Source: Pantoea wallisii
GTDB taxonomy: Bacteria; Pseudomonadota; Gammaproteobacteria; Enterobacterales; Enterobacteriaceae
Direction of reading: 5' to 3'
Assembly: GCF_002095485.1 (NCBI RefSeq)
Contig: NZ_MLFS01000034.1
Coordinates: 1-50,734 of the forward strand
DNA: 50,734 nucleotides
Shown here: positions 9,623 to 18,493 of the stretch, one piece after another
Layout of the letters: each line of letters opens with the position of its first letter
Position numbering within the stretch: the first letter of the stretch is position 1
Position numbers and translations under genes: made by a program
The notes under the pieces: model-generated
Told to the model about the DNA's origin: nothing
Seen by the model: only the letters and a program-made list of their open reading frames with translations
Databases searched by the model: none

Positions 9623-10543
9623 TTAACCCTTATTCGCTGCCTGAACGTGCAGCATATCCAGCGCCAGCGTTGCCGCCGCCAGCGACGTCAGGTCCGCATG
9701 ATCGTACCCCGGCGCCACTTCCACCAGATCCATCCCGACAATATTCATGCCCTGCAGACCGCGGATCAGCTTGGTCGCCTTATCGCTGCTCAGGCCACCG
9801 ATCACCGGCGTACCGGTGCCAGGCGCATGTGCCGGATCCAGACAGTCGATGTCAAAGGTCAGATAGACCGGCAGATCGCCCACGGTGCGCTTCACTTCCG
9901 CCAGAATGTCATCAACGCTGCGATCGTTAACCTGTGCCGCATCCAGCACATTGAAACCAAGGCTCTTATCGAACTCAGTACGAATCCCGATCTGCACCGA
10001 GTGCTGCGGATCGATCAGCCCCTCTTTCGGTGCGGTGAAGAACATGGTGCCGTGGTCGAAAGTCGGACCGTTGGAGTAGGTATCGGTGTGCGCATCAAAG
10101 TGCACCAGTGCCATCTTGCCGAAGTGTTTGGCGTGCGCACGCAGCAGCGGCAGCGTCACGTAGTGGTCACCGCCAAAGGTCAGCATGCGCTTGCCGTTAG
10201 CCAGCAGCTTCTCCGCATGCGCCTGCAGTTTGTCAGACAGATCCTGAGAATCACCGAACGCATAGACCAGATCGCCGCAGTCCACGACATTCAGACGCTG
10301 ACGCAGATCGAAATCCCACGGCCAGCGGCAGCCTTCCCACGCAAGGTTGGTAGAGATCTGGCGGATAGCACCCGGTCCAAGGCGGCTGCCCGGACGGCCT
10401 GAGGTGGCGGCATCAAACGGAACGCCGGTGATAACCCATTCGGCGTCGCTGTCATACGGCTGGAAGTTCACCGGAAAGCGCATGAAACCGAAGGCATTGG
10501 AAACCAGGGAGTTGTCGTACTGATTGCCCAGGGTGTTATACAT
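9623..10543 (-). CDS. speB: Agmatinase
   Basis: Manganese ureohydrolase converting agmatine to putrescine and urea, the second step of the arginine decarboxylase route. 306 residues, the same length as E. coli SpeB and near-identical start ([15 protein letters not shown]). Metal-ligand motifs are GGDHYVTLP near 150, HFDAHTDTY near 165-180 and [18 protein letters not shown] near 230-247. GAGGA precedes the start. In E. coli speB directly follows speA; here 20.9 kb of adhesin genes intervene, so speB must be transcribed separately from speA, presumably from a promoter in the ~50 bp after the upstream terminator. Confidence 0.97.
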   Translation of the reverse strand: MYNTLGNQYDNSLVSNAFGFMRFPVNFQPYDSDAEWVITGVPFDAATSGRPGSRLGPGAIRQISTNLAWEGCRWPWDFDLRQRLNVVDCGDLVYAFGDSQDLSDKLQAHAEKLLANGKRMLTFGGDHYVTLPLLRAHAKHFGKMALVHFDAHTDTYSNGPTFDHGTMFFTAPKEGLIDPQHSVQIGIRTEFDKSLGFNVLDAAQVNDRSVDDILAEVKRTVGDLPVYLTFDIDCLDPAHAPGTGTPVIGGLSSDKATKLIRGLQGMNIVGMDLVEVAPGYDHADLTSLAAATLALDMLHVQAANKG

Positions 10544-10593
10544 AACGAGTCCTCTTTAATCCGTAAAGCTGTTAGCCAGTTAAGGTATAGATG

Positions 10594-10634
10594 AAAAAAA
10601 TCCCCTCCGCGTCGTTAAGCCCGACGAGGAAGGG
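10594..10634 (-). terminator. Terminator of the adhesin-secretion operon
   Basis: On the minus strand: CCCTTCCTCGTCG, a loop, CGACGCGGAGGGG, then seven T. The stem has one internal mismatch and one G-T pair. It lies about 54 nt beyond the stop of the HlyD-like gene and upstream of speB, marking the 3' border of the accessory island. Confidence 0.8.
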
Positions 10635-10687
10635 ATGGGATAGCGCAATTATCGCGGAGATCGTTACGCCCTGCAATCTCCATACGC

Positions 10688-11710
10688 TTAGCGTTCGCGC
10701 AGCGCCTCGCCGGCCTTATTAAACGGTTTGATCAGATAATCCATAATGGTTTTCTCACCGGTTTTGATATCCACCGTTGAGACCATGCCCGGGCTGATGG
10801 AGAACCGCTTACCGGCCTTGTTCTGCACGTAGTCGTTATCGGTACGGATAAAGACGCGGTAGTAGTAGATCTCGGGCTTCACCTCATCCTGAATGGTATC
10901 GGGCGAGATGCTCTCCACCACCCCGTTCAGGCCACCGTAGATCGCGTAATCGTAGGCGGAGATCTTCACCACAGCCCGCTGGCCGGGGTGGATAAAGGCG
11001 ATATCGCGCGGTGACAGGCGCGCCTCAATCAGCAGCCGATCGTTCATGGGCACAATATTCAGCAGCTCCCCGTTGGGCGGGATCACGCCGCCCACGGTTG
11101 AGACCTTGATATTTTTCACAATGCCGCGCATCGGCGAGCGGATCGTCAATCGTGTGACCGTGTCTTCCCGCCCTTTAATCACCTGCGCCAGGCTGTCCGC
11201 TTCCGCGCTGGCTTTTGCCAGCTCTTCACGCGCCTGCACATAGTATTGCGAACGCATATCCGTGAGTTTCAGCTCCAGATCCGATTTATCACGCTGCAGC
11301 CGCAGCACCTCTACACTGCTGGCCGCGCCGGTTTTTGCCAGGCGCTGCGTAATCGCCAGCTCGCGGTTGGCCAGCGCCAGCGACGCATTAAACTGCCGGG
11401 TGGCATCGTTAAGCTGCGCGCGCTTAGTTTTATACAGCCGCGTTTCCGAGGCGATTAAATCCGGATAGGCCTTGAGCTCATCGGGAAAGGTCAGCGGATC
11501 GTCATTCACTTCCGCCCGCAAGCGCGAGGCCGCCGCCAGGGCAGCCCGGTAACGTGCGGCACTCTCGCCCACGCTGGATTGCGAGCGCGTAGGATCCAGC
11601 TTTGCCACCACCTGGCCGGCCTGCACCTGATCGCCCTCATGCACGTAGAGTTCGGTAAGAATACCGCCCTCCAGCGACTGCAGCACCTGCTCACGCGAGC
11701 TGGGAATCAC
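10688..11710 (-). CDS. C-terminal fragment of the frameshifted HlyD-like adaptor
   Basis: 340 residues that begin, in frame, at a GTG exactly at the frameshift: lipoyl half-motif SLEGGILTELYVHEGDQVQAGQVVAKLD, a long coiled-coil hairpin (about 45-175, SQSSVGESAARYRAAL to VIKGREDTVTRLTI), the second lipoyl half and the HlyD beta-barrel ending in GMVSTVDIKTGEKTIMDYL. It lacks the membrane anchor, so it would not assemble normally if translated alone. Confidence 0.6.
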   Translation of the reverse strand: MIPSSREQVLQSLEGGILTELYVHEGDQVQAGQVVAKLDPTRSQSSVGESAARYRAALAAASRLRAEVNDDPLTFPDELKAYPDLIASETRLYKTKRAQLNDATRQFNASLALANRELAITQRLAKTGAASSVEVLRLQRDKSDLELKLTDMRSQYYVQAREELAKASAEADSLAQVIKGREDTVTRLTIRSPMRGIVKNIKVSTVGGVIPPNGELLNIVPMNDRLLIEARLSPRDIAFIHPGQRAVVKISAYDYAIYGGLNGVVESISPDTIQDEVKPEIYYYRVFIRTDNDYVQNKAGKRFSISPGMVSTVDIKTGEKTIMDYLIKPFNKAGEALRER

Positions 11711-11913
11711 CTTCCGGTGCCGGTGGAGACCTCATCCAGCACGCCGAACCAGGCCCAAACCAGCGTCACCAGGATCAATGCGGTGCTGATCACGATCAGG
11801 CGCACCGCACCGGTGTAGTGGGATTCTGATTTCAGTTCACCGAGCAGATCGTCCGAGGAGTCAACTTCAGCGGCCGTCACCAGCCGCAGTTTAGCGGGGA
11901 GTTGCTTCATCAT
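11707..11913 (-). CDS. N-terminal fragment of the frameshifted HlyD-like adaptor
   Basis: 68 residues: cytoplasmic N-terminus (KLRLVTAAEVDSSDDLL), a membrane helix (LIVISTALILVTLVWAWFG) and the start of the periplasmic part, cut off by the frameshift. Translationally coupled to the ABC transporter gene by an ATGA overlap at 11910-11913. By itself it could only be a short membrane peptide. Confidence 0.6.
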   Translation of the reverse strand: MMKQLPAKLRLVTAAEVDSSDDLLGELKSESHYTGAVRLIVISTALILVTLVWAWFGVLDEVSTGTGR

Positions 11914-14093
11914 GATTGCGCCCCCGGCAGGTTCTCGCTTGCGCGCGGCGCAGGCAGCGCGCTCTCTTTCGGGCTATCCATCACCAGTTGCCCCTCCTTC
12001 AGCACCAGCACGCGATCCACCAGCGACAGGATCGCTGCGCGGTGCGTGGCCACCACCAGCGTGCGGCCATTGAGCCACGCGCCGAGCCGCTCAATAAACT
12101 CTTTCTCGGTATGATCGTCGAGCGCAGCAGTCGGCTCATCCAGCAGCACAATATTGGGATCGCGCAGCAGCATACGGGCCAGCAGCAGCGACTGGCGCTG
12201 ACCGCCGGACAAACCCACACCGCCCTCCATCACCGGGTGATCCAGTCCGAGCGGCAGCCGGCGGATAAACTCTGCCCCGCCGCTCACCGTCAGCGCGCCA
12301 AAGATCGCATCGTCGGTAGCGTGTGCCGCACCCATGGTCAGATTCTCGCGCAGCGTGCCGTGGAACAGCCGCGCATTCTGCGTCAGCAGCCCGACATTGC
12401 GGCGCACATCGGCCACATCGATATGCGGCAGGCTGAGGTTATCGAGCCGCAGCTCCCCGCCAACCAGATCCATCCCGCCCGCCATCGCCTGCAGCAGCGT
12501 TGATTTACCGGAGCCGTTGCGCCCCAGTACCGCGATGCGCTCCCCGGGTTTGATGGTGAGAGTTTTGATCCGCAGCGCCACCGTCAGCGAATCGGTGTAG
12601 TAACGGAACATAGCATCGGTGAACTGATAGTGACCAAACAGCACCGGGCAGTGAATGCGCGTCTCGTCTTTGCTGTTCTCCACGGGCAGGCTCATCAACG
12701 CATCCAGACTCCCTTTGGCCGCTTTCACCTGCTGCCAGCGGGCCAGCACGCCGCACAGTGTCGCCATCGGCGCAATCATGCGCGACGACAGCAGCGATGC
12801 CGCCACAATCGCACCGGTGGTGATATCGCCGTTGATCACCATCGGCGCGCCCACTACGATGACGCTGGCGTACACCAGCCCCTGCACCGTCACGCCCCAG
12901 CTGATCAGCGAGTGCATCACTTTGCGCATCTCTACGCCGGACTGCGCGGTAATGCGGATATAGCTGTTCCACTGCTGCAGGAAGCGATCTTCCGCCTGCA
13001 TCAGTTTGATATCCTCCAGCGCCTGTACGCTCTCCACCAGTACTGCATTGCGCAGCGTCGACTCCTTCAGGTTCTGCTGCGCCAGCTTCGCCAGCTTCTT
13101 CTGGCTCAGCAGGCCGGGCAGGATCATCAGCAGAACGGCTACCGGTGCGATCCACGCCAGCTGCGGCGCGATGATCGCCATCACCAGCATAAACAGCAGG
13201 AAGAACGGCATATCCACAATCGCCGTTACCGTGGTTGACGTCACCATTTCGCGGATCGCTTCCAGCTCGCGCAGCTGGGAGATAAAGGTACCGGTTGAGC
13301 GCGGCACCGCGCTGTTGCGCAGACGCAGCGCGTGACCAAATACGCGATCGGAGACGCGCATATCGGCGCGCTTGCCCAGCAGATCGGTCACGTGATCGCG
13401 CCCGACACGCAGAATGTAGGTAAACACCACCGAGATGATCACGCCAATGTAGAGCACATAGAGTGTCGGGTAGGACTGCGCCGGGATCACCCGGTCATAC
13501 ACCTGCATGGAGAAGATGATGCCGACCAGCGCCAGCAGGTTGATCAGAAATGATCCCAGCATCACGTAACCGTAAGGGCGCATATCGTGCAGCACCAGGC
13601 GGCGCAGCCAGTCTGGTTTTACCGTGGCGAGATAGCGATCAACGCGGCTGTCTTTCGCGGCGGTTACCGGCCGCAGCGCGGCGGCAAAGCGGATCTCCGG
13701 TAGCAGGTTCGCCAGCGCAATCGGCGCCGGTTGTTCATCACCGGCAAAATGGACGCGCACCTCATCGTCACCGTCAAAACTGGTGATCACGCCCACCTGA
13801 CCGTCGCTCAGCTCAATCGCCAGCGGCAGGCGCCAGCTGGTGATCTCCCACTGATTCTCTTCATAGAGCTGTAGCGATAAACCGGCCTGCCGCGCCAGGT
13901 GGCGCAGCGCCTTATCGCGCGTCTGCTTACCCTGCCACTCGCTGGCCGCCATGATCATGCCCGGCGAGCAGGGCAAGCGGTAGTGAGTGGCGATCAGGAT
14001 AATCGCCGTAGCCCAGCCGTTGAGCGGCACATCGCCGCCGGTCGCGCTGTCGGTGCTACCGTTGGGCGCATCGGGAAGTTGTAGTTGTGTCAT
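11910..14093 (-). CDS. bapC: Type I secretion ABC transporter (permease/ATPase), LapB/BapC-like
   Basis: Inner-membrane ATPase that would energise export of the giant adhesin. 727 residues in the LapB/HlyB order: an N-terminal C39-peptidase-like domain (about 25-140) with HYRLPCSPG but no recognisable catalytic Cys arrangement, so probably substrate recognition only; a six-helix membrane domain (about 165-460); and an ATPase domain with Walker A GRNGSGKST at 524-532, signature LSGGQ at 628-632, Walker B IVLLDE ending at 653, and the H-loop His at 684. It overlaps its neighbours on both sides by ATGA, showing one operon with the TolC-like and HlyD-like genes. The frame is intact. Confidence 0.93.
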   Translation of the reverse strand: MTQLQLPDAPNGSTDSATGGDVPLNGWATAIILIATHYRLPCSPGMIMAASEWQGKQTRDKALRHLARQAGLSLQLYEENQWEITSWRLPLAIELSDGQVGVITSFDGDDEVRVHFAGDEQPAPIALANLLPEIRFAAALRPVTAAKDSRVDRYLATVKPDWLRRLVLHDMRPYGYVMLGSFLINLLALVGIIFSMQVYDRVIPAQSYPTLYVLYIGVIISVVFTYILRVGRDHVTDLLGKRADMRVSDRVFGHALRLRNSAVPRSTGTFISQLRELEAIREMVTSTTVTAIVDMPFFLLFMLVMAIIAPQLAWIAPVAVLLMILPGLLSQKKLAKLAQQNLKESTLRNAVLVESVQALEDIKLMQAEDRFLQQWNSYIRITAQSGVEMRKVMHSLISWGVTVQGLVYASVIVVGAPMVINGDITTGAIVAASLLSSRMIAPMATLCGVLARWQQVKAAKGSLDALMSLPVENSKDETRIHCPVLFGHYQFTDAMFRYYTDSLTVALRIKTLTIKPGERIAVLGRNGSGKSTLLQAMAGGMDLVGGELRLDNLSLPHIDVADVRRNVGLLTQNARLFHGTLRENLTMGAAHATDDAIFGALTVSGGAEFIRRLPLGLDHPVMEGGVGLSGGQRQSLLLARMLLRDPNIVLLDEPTAALDDHTEKEFIERLGAWLNGRTLVVATHRAAILSLVDRVLVLKEGQLVMDSPKESALPAPRASENLPGAQS

Positions 14094-15541
14094 GGCTGAA
14101 TCTCCACGGACTGAATGCGTTGATTATTCAGCGCAAATGCCGACCGCATCTGCCCGGTGCTGTATAAGCAGTCGAGCTGCAGTGAGCGTAACTGACTGAT
14201 GGTTTGCTGCAGGGTAAAGCGGGTCTGGAACACCTCCTGCTCGGCGTTGAGCACATCCAGCAGCGGACGCGTACCGAGCTGCAGATACTGATCCTGATAC
14301 AGCTGCTGAGTTTTCTCCCCCAGCGTCTGCTGCCGCGCCATGATGGCCAGACTCTGCGACAGGCTGAGCGCTTCGTTTTGCGATTCGCTCAGCTGCTGCC
14401 GCGCTTTCAGGCGCGCAGAGTTTACCGCTGCATTGGCTGCCTGCAGCGCATTCGCTGCCGCATCGCGCGCGGCGGTGATGCCGCCGCCCTGATACAGCGG
14501 CATTTCTACTCTGACAAATGCCTGATACTGGGTACGATCCAGCGTTTCGCTGCCGGAATAGTGGTTATTGAGATAGTGCGTCACCTGCGGCTCCAGCGAG
14601 ATAGTCGGCAGGTTCTGTGCATTCGCGTTATCCAGCTTGGCCTGCGCCTGATTCGCCTGCGCCCAGGCCGCCAGCACCGCCGGGTTGGTCTTATCATCGG
14701 CTTTACCGACCGCGCAGGATCGCGTCAGGTTCGTCGGGAAATCATCGCTCACGCGCTTTACCAGCGGCCAGCCAAGGTAGGTTGCCAGCGTGGCGCGCCA
14801 GCGTGCAAGGCTGGCCTGATACTGCGTCAGGATTGTGCGCGCGCCTTCAATACGCGCATCCGTCTGCGTAGCGTCCGAGAGCGAAGCGGCGCCCTCCTCG
14901 TTGCGCTGCCGCGCCAGCTCGCCAATTTTGCTCAGCGCCGCCAGCTGATCCTGCGCAATCTTTACCAGCCGCTGATACCCCTGCACCTGCACGATGGCGG
15001 CCGCCGTGTCATGCGCAACGGTATCAATACTGACCAGCACATTGGCCTGCTCCTGCGCCACGCCCGCTTCAGCGGAGCGCACCGAACTGCTGACTTTGCC
15101 GAAGTCGTACAGCATCTGCGACACCGACAGCACAAACGAGGGGCTAAAGCCCTTTTCTGAGTAAGCGTTACTGTAGCCGTTATTCATCCCGCCGCTGATT
15201 TGCGGATAGTATTTGGCTTTCGCCACATCGACCTGATTGGCCTGCTCCAGCATCCGGCCAATGGCCTGCGCCACATCGGGATGCCACTGAATGGCGCGCT
15301 GCACCGCCTGGCTGATGGTTAAGGTATCGGGCACATTTGCCAGCGCGGGCTCGGCCACCTGACCGGTTAATGACGGAAGCTCCTGCTGTTGCGCCAGCCC
15401 TGCCGGGCTTATGTATCCGGCACGCGTAAGGGCATCACTGGCAGCAAGAAGATGAGAACTGTGAAATAAAACGAGGCCCGCGCAGAGTACGCGGAGCTTA
15501 CAGGAACGGCGAGAAGTTGCGCCGGAGTGCATCAGATCCAT
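14090..15541 (-). CDS. bapB: TolC-family outer-membrane channel of type I secretion, BapB/LapE-like
   Basis: Outer-membrane channel-tunnel of the dedicated secretion system. The first ATG in the open frame is 66 nt further upstream, but the ATG at 15541 has GGTGGA 8 nt before it and leads into a signal peptide (CKLRVLCAGLVLFHSSHLLAASD), so 483 residues is preferred. The mature part has two outer-membrane efflux repeats, starting at LTISQAVQRAIQWHPDV and again in the second half (MPLYQGGGITAARDAAANAL), with LGTRPLLDVLNAEQEVFQT near the end. It lies 73 bp after the adhesin gene and overlaps bapC by 4 bp. The frame is intact. Confidence 0.9.
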   Translation of the reverse strand: MDLMHSGATSRRSCKLRVLCAGLVLFHSSHLLAASDALTRAGYISPAGLAQQQELPSLTGQVAEPALANVPDTLTISQAVQRAIQWHPDVAQAIGRMLEQANQVDVAKAKYYPQISGGMNNGYSNAYSEKGFSPSFVLSVSQMLYDFGKVSSSVRSAEAGVAQEQANVLVSIDTVAHDTAAAIVQVQGYQRLVKIAQDQLAALSKIGELARQRNEEGAASLSDATQTDARIEGARTILTQYQASLARWRATLATYLGWPLVKRVSDDFPTNLTRSCAVGKADDKTNPAVLAAWAQANQAQAKLDNANAQNLPTISLEPQVTHYLNNHYSGSETLDRTQYQAFVRVEMPLYQGGGITAARDAAANALQAANAAVNSARLKARQQLSESQNEALSLSQSLAIMARQQTLGEKTQQLYQDQYLQLGTRPLLDVLNAEQEVFQTRFTLQQTISQLRSLQLDCLYSTGQMRSAFALNNQRIQSVEIQP

Positions 15542-15614
15542 CGATTGTCCACCAGTCAAAATAGAGAAAGGGGCACATCCTGTGCCCGTTAAGCGTCCCT
15601 GCGTCACATCACCA

Positions 15615-17783
15615 CTATGCCGTGTGGTTTTGGTGCGGCTGCTGCAGTAACTCCTCCAGTGAGACGTTTACGCCTTCCAGCGTAATCAGCTGAGTACTGC
15701 TGTAGCCCGTTCCGCTACCGTCACGGTCAATTGAGAGCACAGTATTGCCATCAGAAGTATGGTCCACTTTCACAAAATCATTAATATTACTTGTGGAATC
15801 ATTCCAGCCGATCAGCAGGTTACTGACGTCAACCTTGTCACCCTGCGCGACGTTAAAGTCGGTCCAGGTGTCATGGCCGTTGCCGCCCGTACTGTCTGCT
15901 GCGCTCAGCAGATGGTAGACCAGCGTATCTGCGCCGGCACCGGTGGTGATGGTGTCGTCGTAGGCGCTACCGGTCAGGCTGTCAGCCCCCGCAGTACCGG
16001 TAATGGTTGGGTGAAGCTCAATAGTGAAGCTATTGGTGGTGATGGTGCCGTCCTTCGCGGCCAGGGTATAGGTAAACACCTCTTTATGCGTCATGCTCTG
16101 CACATCAAGATTCGCATTCAGCGTATAGGTGTAGCTGCCGTTGGCGGCAATGGAGAGCACCCCATAGTCACCCGCGACCAGCGTGGTTCCGGTACTGCTT
16201 ACGGTGGTGAAATCGCCGTGTTCATTAGCGATACTCAAGGTTCCGGCGTGGCTGGCGGCGCTGTCGCTCCAGATAGTGCCGCTGGCATCATGCTCGGCGC
16301 TGGTCGCTTCCGCCGCCAGGCTGGTGGTGGCAAACAGCGCAGTGGCTACACCGTTATGCAGCGTGACGGAGAGCGTCGCCGTGGTTATGGCCCCATTGGC
16401 ATCCCGCACCGCATAGGTGAAGGTGTCCGCTGCTGGCAGGGTATCGATATTCAGGCCCGCCTTCAGCGCATAGGTGTAAGCGCCCTTCGCATCGATTGTC
16501 AGAGTCCCGTAAGCGGTATTGATGATCGTATTACCGCTTGCGGCCACTGCACTCCCGCCTACCGTGGTAACCGCCGTGCCCGCCGGAATGGTGCCGGCGA
16601 TCGAGCTGGTGTCGTTAGTCAGCAGATTACCGGTGACCGTCGCTGCCGTGGTGACCGCCAGGGTAGTGAAGTCCGATACCGTACTAACTGTGGTGGTCGG
16701 CAGGACACTGACGTTGGTGGTTGCCGCGACGACTACCGCATAGTTGCCGGTCCCCAGCGCGCTGTAGGTAACGTTGCCGCCCTTCAGCGTGCCGATGGTC
16801 AGCAAGGCGTTGATGTAGTTAGGCTGCGAGCGAATCAACAACCACGAGCCGTTCGCCTGCTGCTCATAGAGGTTCAGCGAGTAGTTGGCCGCCAGACCGA
16901 TACTGGTCACAGAGCCGTTAAGCGTCACCGTACGCGTATCGTCCGGACCCACGTTGAACAGATAAGCGTTACCGTTGTTAATTACGCTGGCATTCAGCAG
17001 CGTACCCAAGCCTACCGTCAGCAACGCCGTGTGCGACGAATTGACCGTGCCGTTGCTTACCGTCGCCTGCGTAGTGGTGTAATCGACTTCGTTGGTGTCA
17101 TTGGTCGCCACCACGCGGATCGCACCAACCAGAGAAGCACCCGGTGAAACGTTACCGGCGCGGTCCGTCTGCGTGACCGAAAGCGTTGCGCCGGTGGTTT
17201 GAGCAGTGCTAAGCGTGACCGACCAGGTACCGCCGGTGCCCACTGTCGCCGTGCCAAGCGCGTTACCGCCGGCATCGCGCACTGTCACCGTGGCACCGAT
17301 TTCACCGCTACCCGTGACGGTAGTACCGGCACTGTTGATCGCCAGCGCACTGACGGCCGCCGGTGGTACGTTATCCACGTTCACTGTCGCTGTGGCGTTA
17401 CCGGTACTGACATTGCCCGCTGGATCGGTCACCGTGGTGCTCAGCGTATGCGCACCATTCGCCAGGGCGGCGGTGGTAAAGCTCCAGGTGCCGCCGGTGC
17501 CTGCAGTGACAGACCCGATCGCCGTTGCGCCATCGAAGATGGTCACTACTGCGCCAGCTTCTGCCGTGCCGCTCAGGGTTGGCGTGGTATCACGGGTGTA
17601 CGCGCCATTCGCCAGCGATACCGGCGTGGTGCCGGTGTCGTCGGTGATGGTAAGCGTGCTTGCCACAGGCGCCACGGTATCAATACGCAGCGTGGTTGAG
17701 GCCTGCGGACTGGTGTTGCCCGCCGCATCGGTCTGCGTGACATTGAAGGTGTGGCTGCCGTTGCTGAGCGCGTTGGCCACCAC
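15615..17783 (-). CDS. Adhesin fragment 4: last repeats, VCBS domains and type I secretion signal
   Basis: 722 residues from an internal ATG at 17783. After three Ig-like repeats comes a region of low similarity (VRVVATNDTNEVDYTTTQ to TLKGGNVTYSALGTGNYAVV), like the conserved domain before the C-terminus of Bap-type adhesins. It is followed by two VCBS domains (GTLTIDAKGAYTYAL and GVLSIAANGSYTYTL) and the secretion module with GTAGADSLTGSAYDDTI, DTWTDFNVAQGDKVDVSNLL and a terminal LEELL motif. This part carries the export signal but is cut off from the N-terminus. Confidence 0.75.
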   Translation of the reverse strand: MVANALSNGSHTFNVTQTDAAGNTSPQASTTLRIDTVAPVASTLTITDDTGTTPVSLANGAYTRDTTPTLSGTAEAGAVVTIFDGATAIGSVTAGTGGTWSFTTAALANGAHTLSTTVTDPAGNVSTGNATATVNVDNVPPAAVSALAINSAGTTVTGSGEIGATVTVRDAGGNALGTATVGTGGTWSVTLSTAQTTGATLSVTQTDRAGNVSPGASLVGAIRVVATNDTNEVDYTTTQATVSNGTVNSSHTALLTVGLGTLLNASVINNGNAYLFNVGPDDTRTVTLNGSVTSIGLAANYSLNLYEQQANGSWLLIRSQPNYINALLTIGTLKGGNVTYSALGTGNYAVVVAATTNVSVLPTTTVSTVSDFTTLAVTTAATVTGNLLTNDTSSIAGTIPAGTAVTTVGGSAVAASGNTIINTAYGTLTIDAKGAYTYALKAGLNIDTLPAADTFTYAVRDANGAITTATLSVTLHNGVATALFATTSLAAEATSAEHDASGTIWSDSAASHAGTLSIANEHGDFTTVSSTGTTLVAGDYGVLSIAANGSYTYTLNANLDVQSMTHKEVFTYTLAAKDGTITTNSFTIELHPTITGTAGADSLTGSAYDDTITTGAGADTLVYHLLSAADSTGGNGHDTWTDFNVAQGDKVDVSNLLIGWNDSTSNINDFVKVDHTSDGNTVLSIDRDGSGTGYSSTQLITLEGVNVSLEELLQQPHQNHTA

Positions 17784-18493
17784 AAAGCTCCAGCTGCCGT
17801 TGCTGCCCGTGGCTGTTTGGCTTCGGCCGTGCCGCGCAGCGTTGGCGCACTGTCATTGCTGTAGCCGCCGTTGGGTACCGTCGCGCTGGTGTTGTCATTG
17901 GTCACCACCAGCGTTGGATTGCCCGGCGCGACCGTATCGACGGTGATGGATACCGTTGCCGAGGCCGGGCTCACGTTGCCCGCCACATCGCGAACGGTAA
18001 CGCTGAGCGGATGCACGCCGTTGCTCAGGGCTGCAGTGGTGAAGCTCCACGTTCCACCCGCGCCTGCCGTGACCGATCCCAGCACCGTGGTACCGTCATA
18101 AATGGTGACGATAGCATTGGCTTCCGCCGTTCCGCTCAGGGTTGGGGTGGTGTCATTGGTCACCGCGCCGTTAGTGAGCCCGCCGGTATTTGGCGCAACA
18201 TCGTCCGTGACGACCAGATCAAGAACCGTTGGCGGCGCCACGGTATCCACGGTCAGCGTGGTTGAGGCCTGCGGACTGGTGTTACCCGCCGCATCGGTCT
18301 GCGTCACATTGAAGGTGTGGCTGCCGTTGCTAAGCGCGTTGGCCACCACAAAGCTCCAGCTGCCGTTGCTGCCCACCGTGGCGGTACCCAGCAGCGTCGT
18401 GCCGTCGTAAACCGTCACGCGCGCGCCCACCTCACCCGAGCCGGTCAGCAGCGGCGTGCTGTCGTTGGTGACGCCGTTGTTCGGGATTGTCAC
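17573..18493 (-). CDS. Adhesin fragment 3: two Ig-like repeats, then out of frame
   Basis: 306 residues. Roughly the first 225 are Ig-like repeats; after RGTAEA the sequence becomes an Arg/Pro-rich out-of-frame tail. At this point the DNA runs from GAAGCCAA straight to ACAGCCACGGGCAGC, skipping about 43 nt that encode STVxIxxGTTVLG in the sister repeats. Confidence 0.65.
   Translation of the reverse strand: MTIPNNGVTNDSTPLLTGSGEVGARVTVYDGTTLLGTATVGSNGSWSFVVANALSNGSHTFNVTQTDAAGNTSPQASTTLTVDTVAPPTVLDLVVTDDVAPNTGGLTNGAVTNDTTPTLSGTAEANAIVTIYDGTTVLGSVTAGAGGTWSFTTAALSNGVHPLSVTVRDVAGNVSPASATVSITVDTVAPGNPTLVVTNDNTSATVPNGGYSNDSAPTLRGTAEAKQPRAATAAGALWWPTRSATAATPSMSRRPMRRATPVRRPQPRCVLIPWRLWQARLPSPTTPAPRRYRWRMARTPVIPRQP

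Larger units (their letters stand above)
10688..11913 (-). pseudogene. bapD: HlyD-family type I secretion adaptor, frameshifted (BapD-like)
   Basis: Periplasmic membrane-fusion protein that should link the ABC transporter to the TolC-like channel. The gene is split: residues 1-68, with a single transmembrane helix at about 39-58, read in one frame to TGTGR and a stop at 11707-11709; the rest continues in another frame from IPSSREQVLQSLEGG. Adding one base to GGAAGGTG (minus strand, about 11712-11716), making GGAAAGGTG, restores TGTGKVIPSSREQ and one protein of 408 residues, a normal HlyD length. The first ATG overlaps the bapC stop as ATGA. The GTG at the second frame has no proper ribosome-binding site spacing. 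The deletion would abolish secretion unless it is a sequencing error. Symbol by analogy with the Salmonella bapABCD order. Confidence 0.85.

Noticed and set aside
11707..11716. Programmed ribosomal frameshift in the HlyD-like gene
   Set aside because: No heptameric slippery sequence or downstream pseudoknot is seen, and HlyD adaptors are not known to need one.
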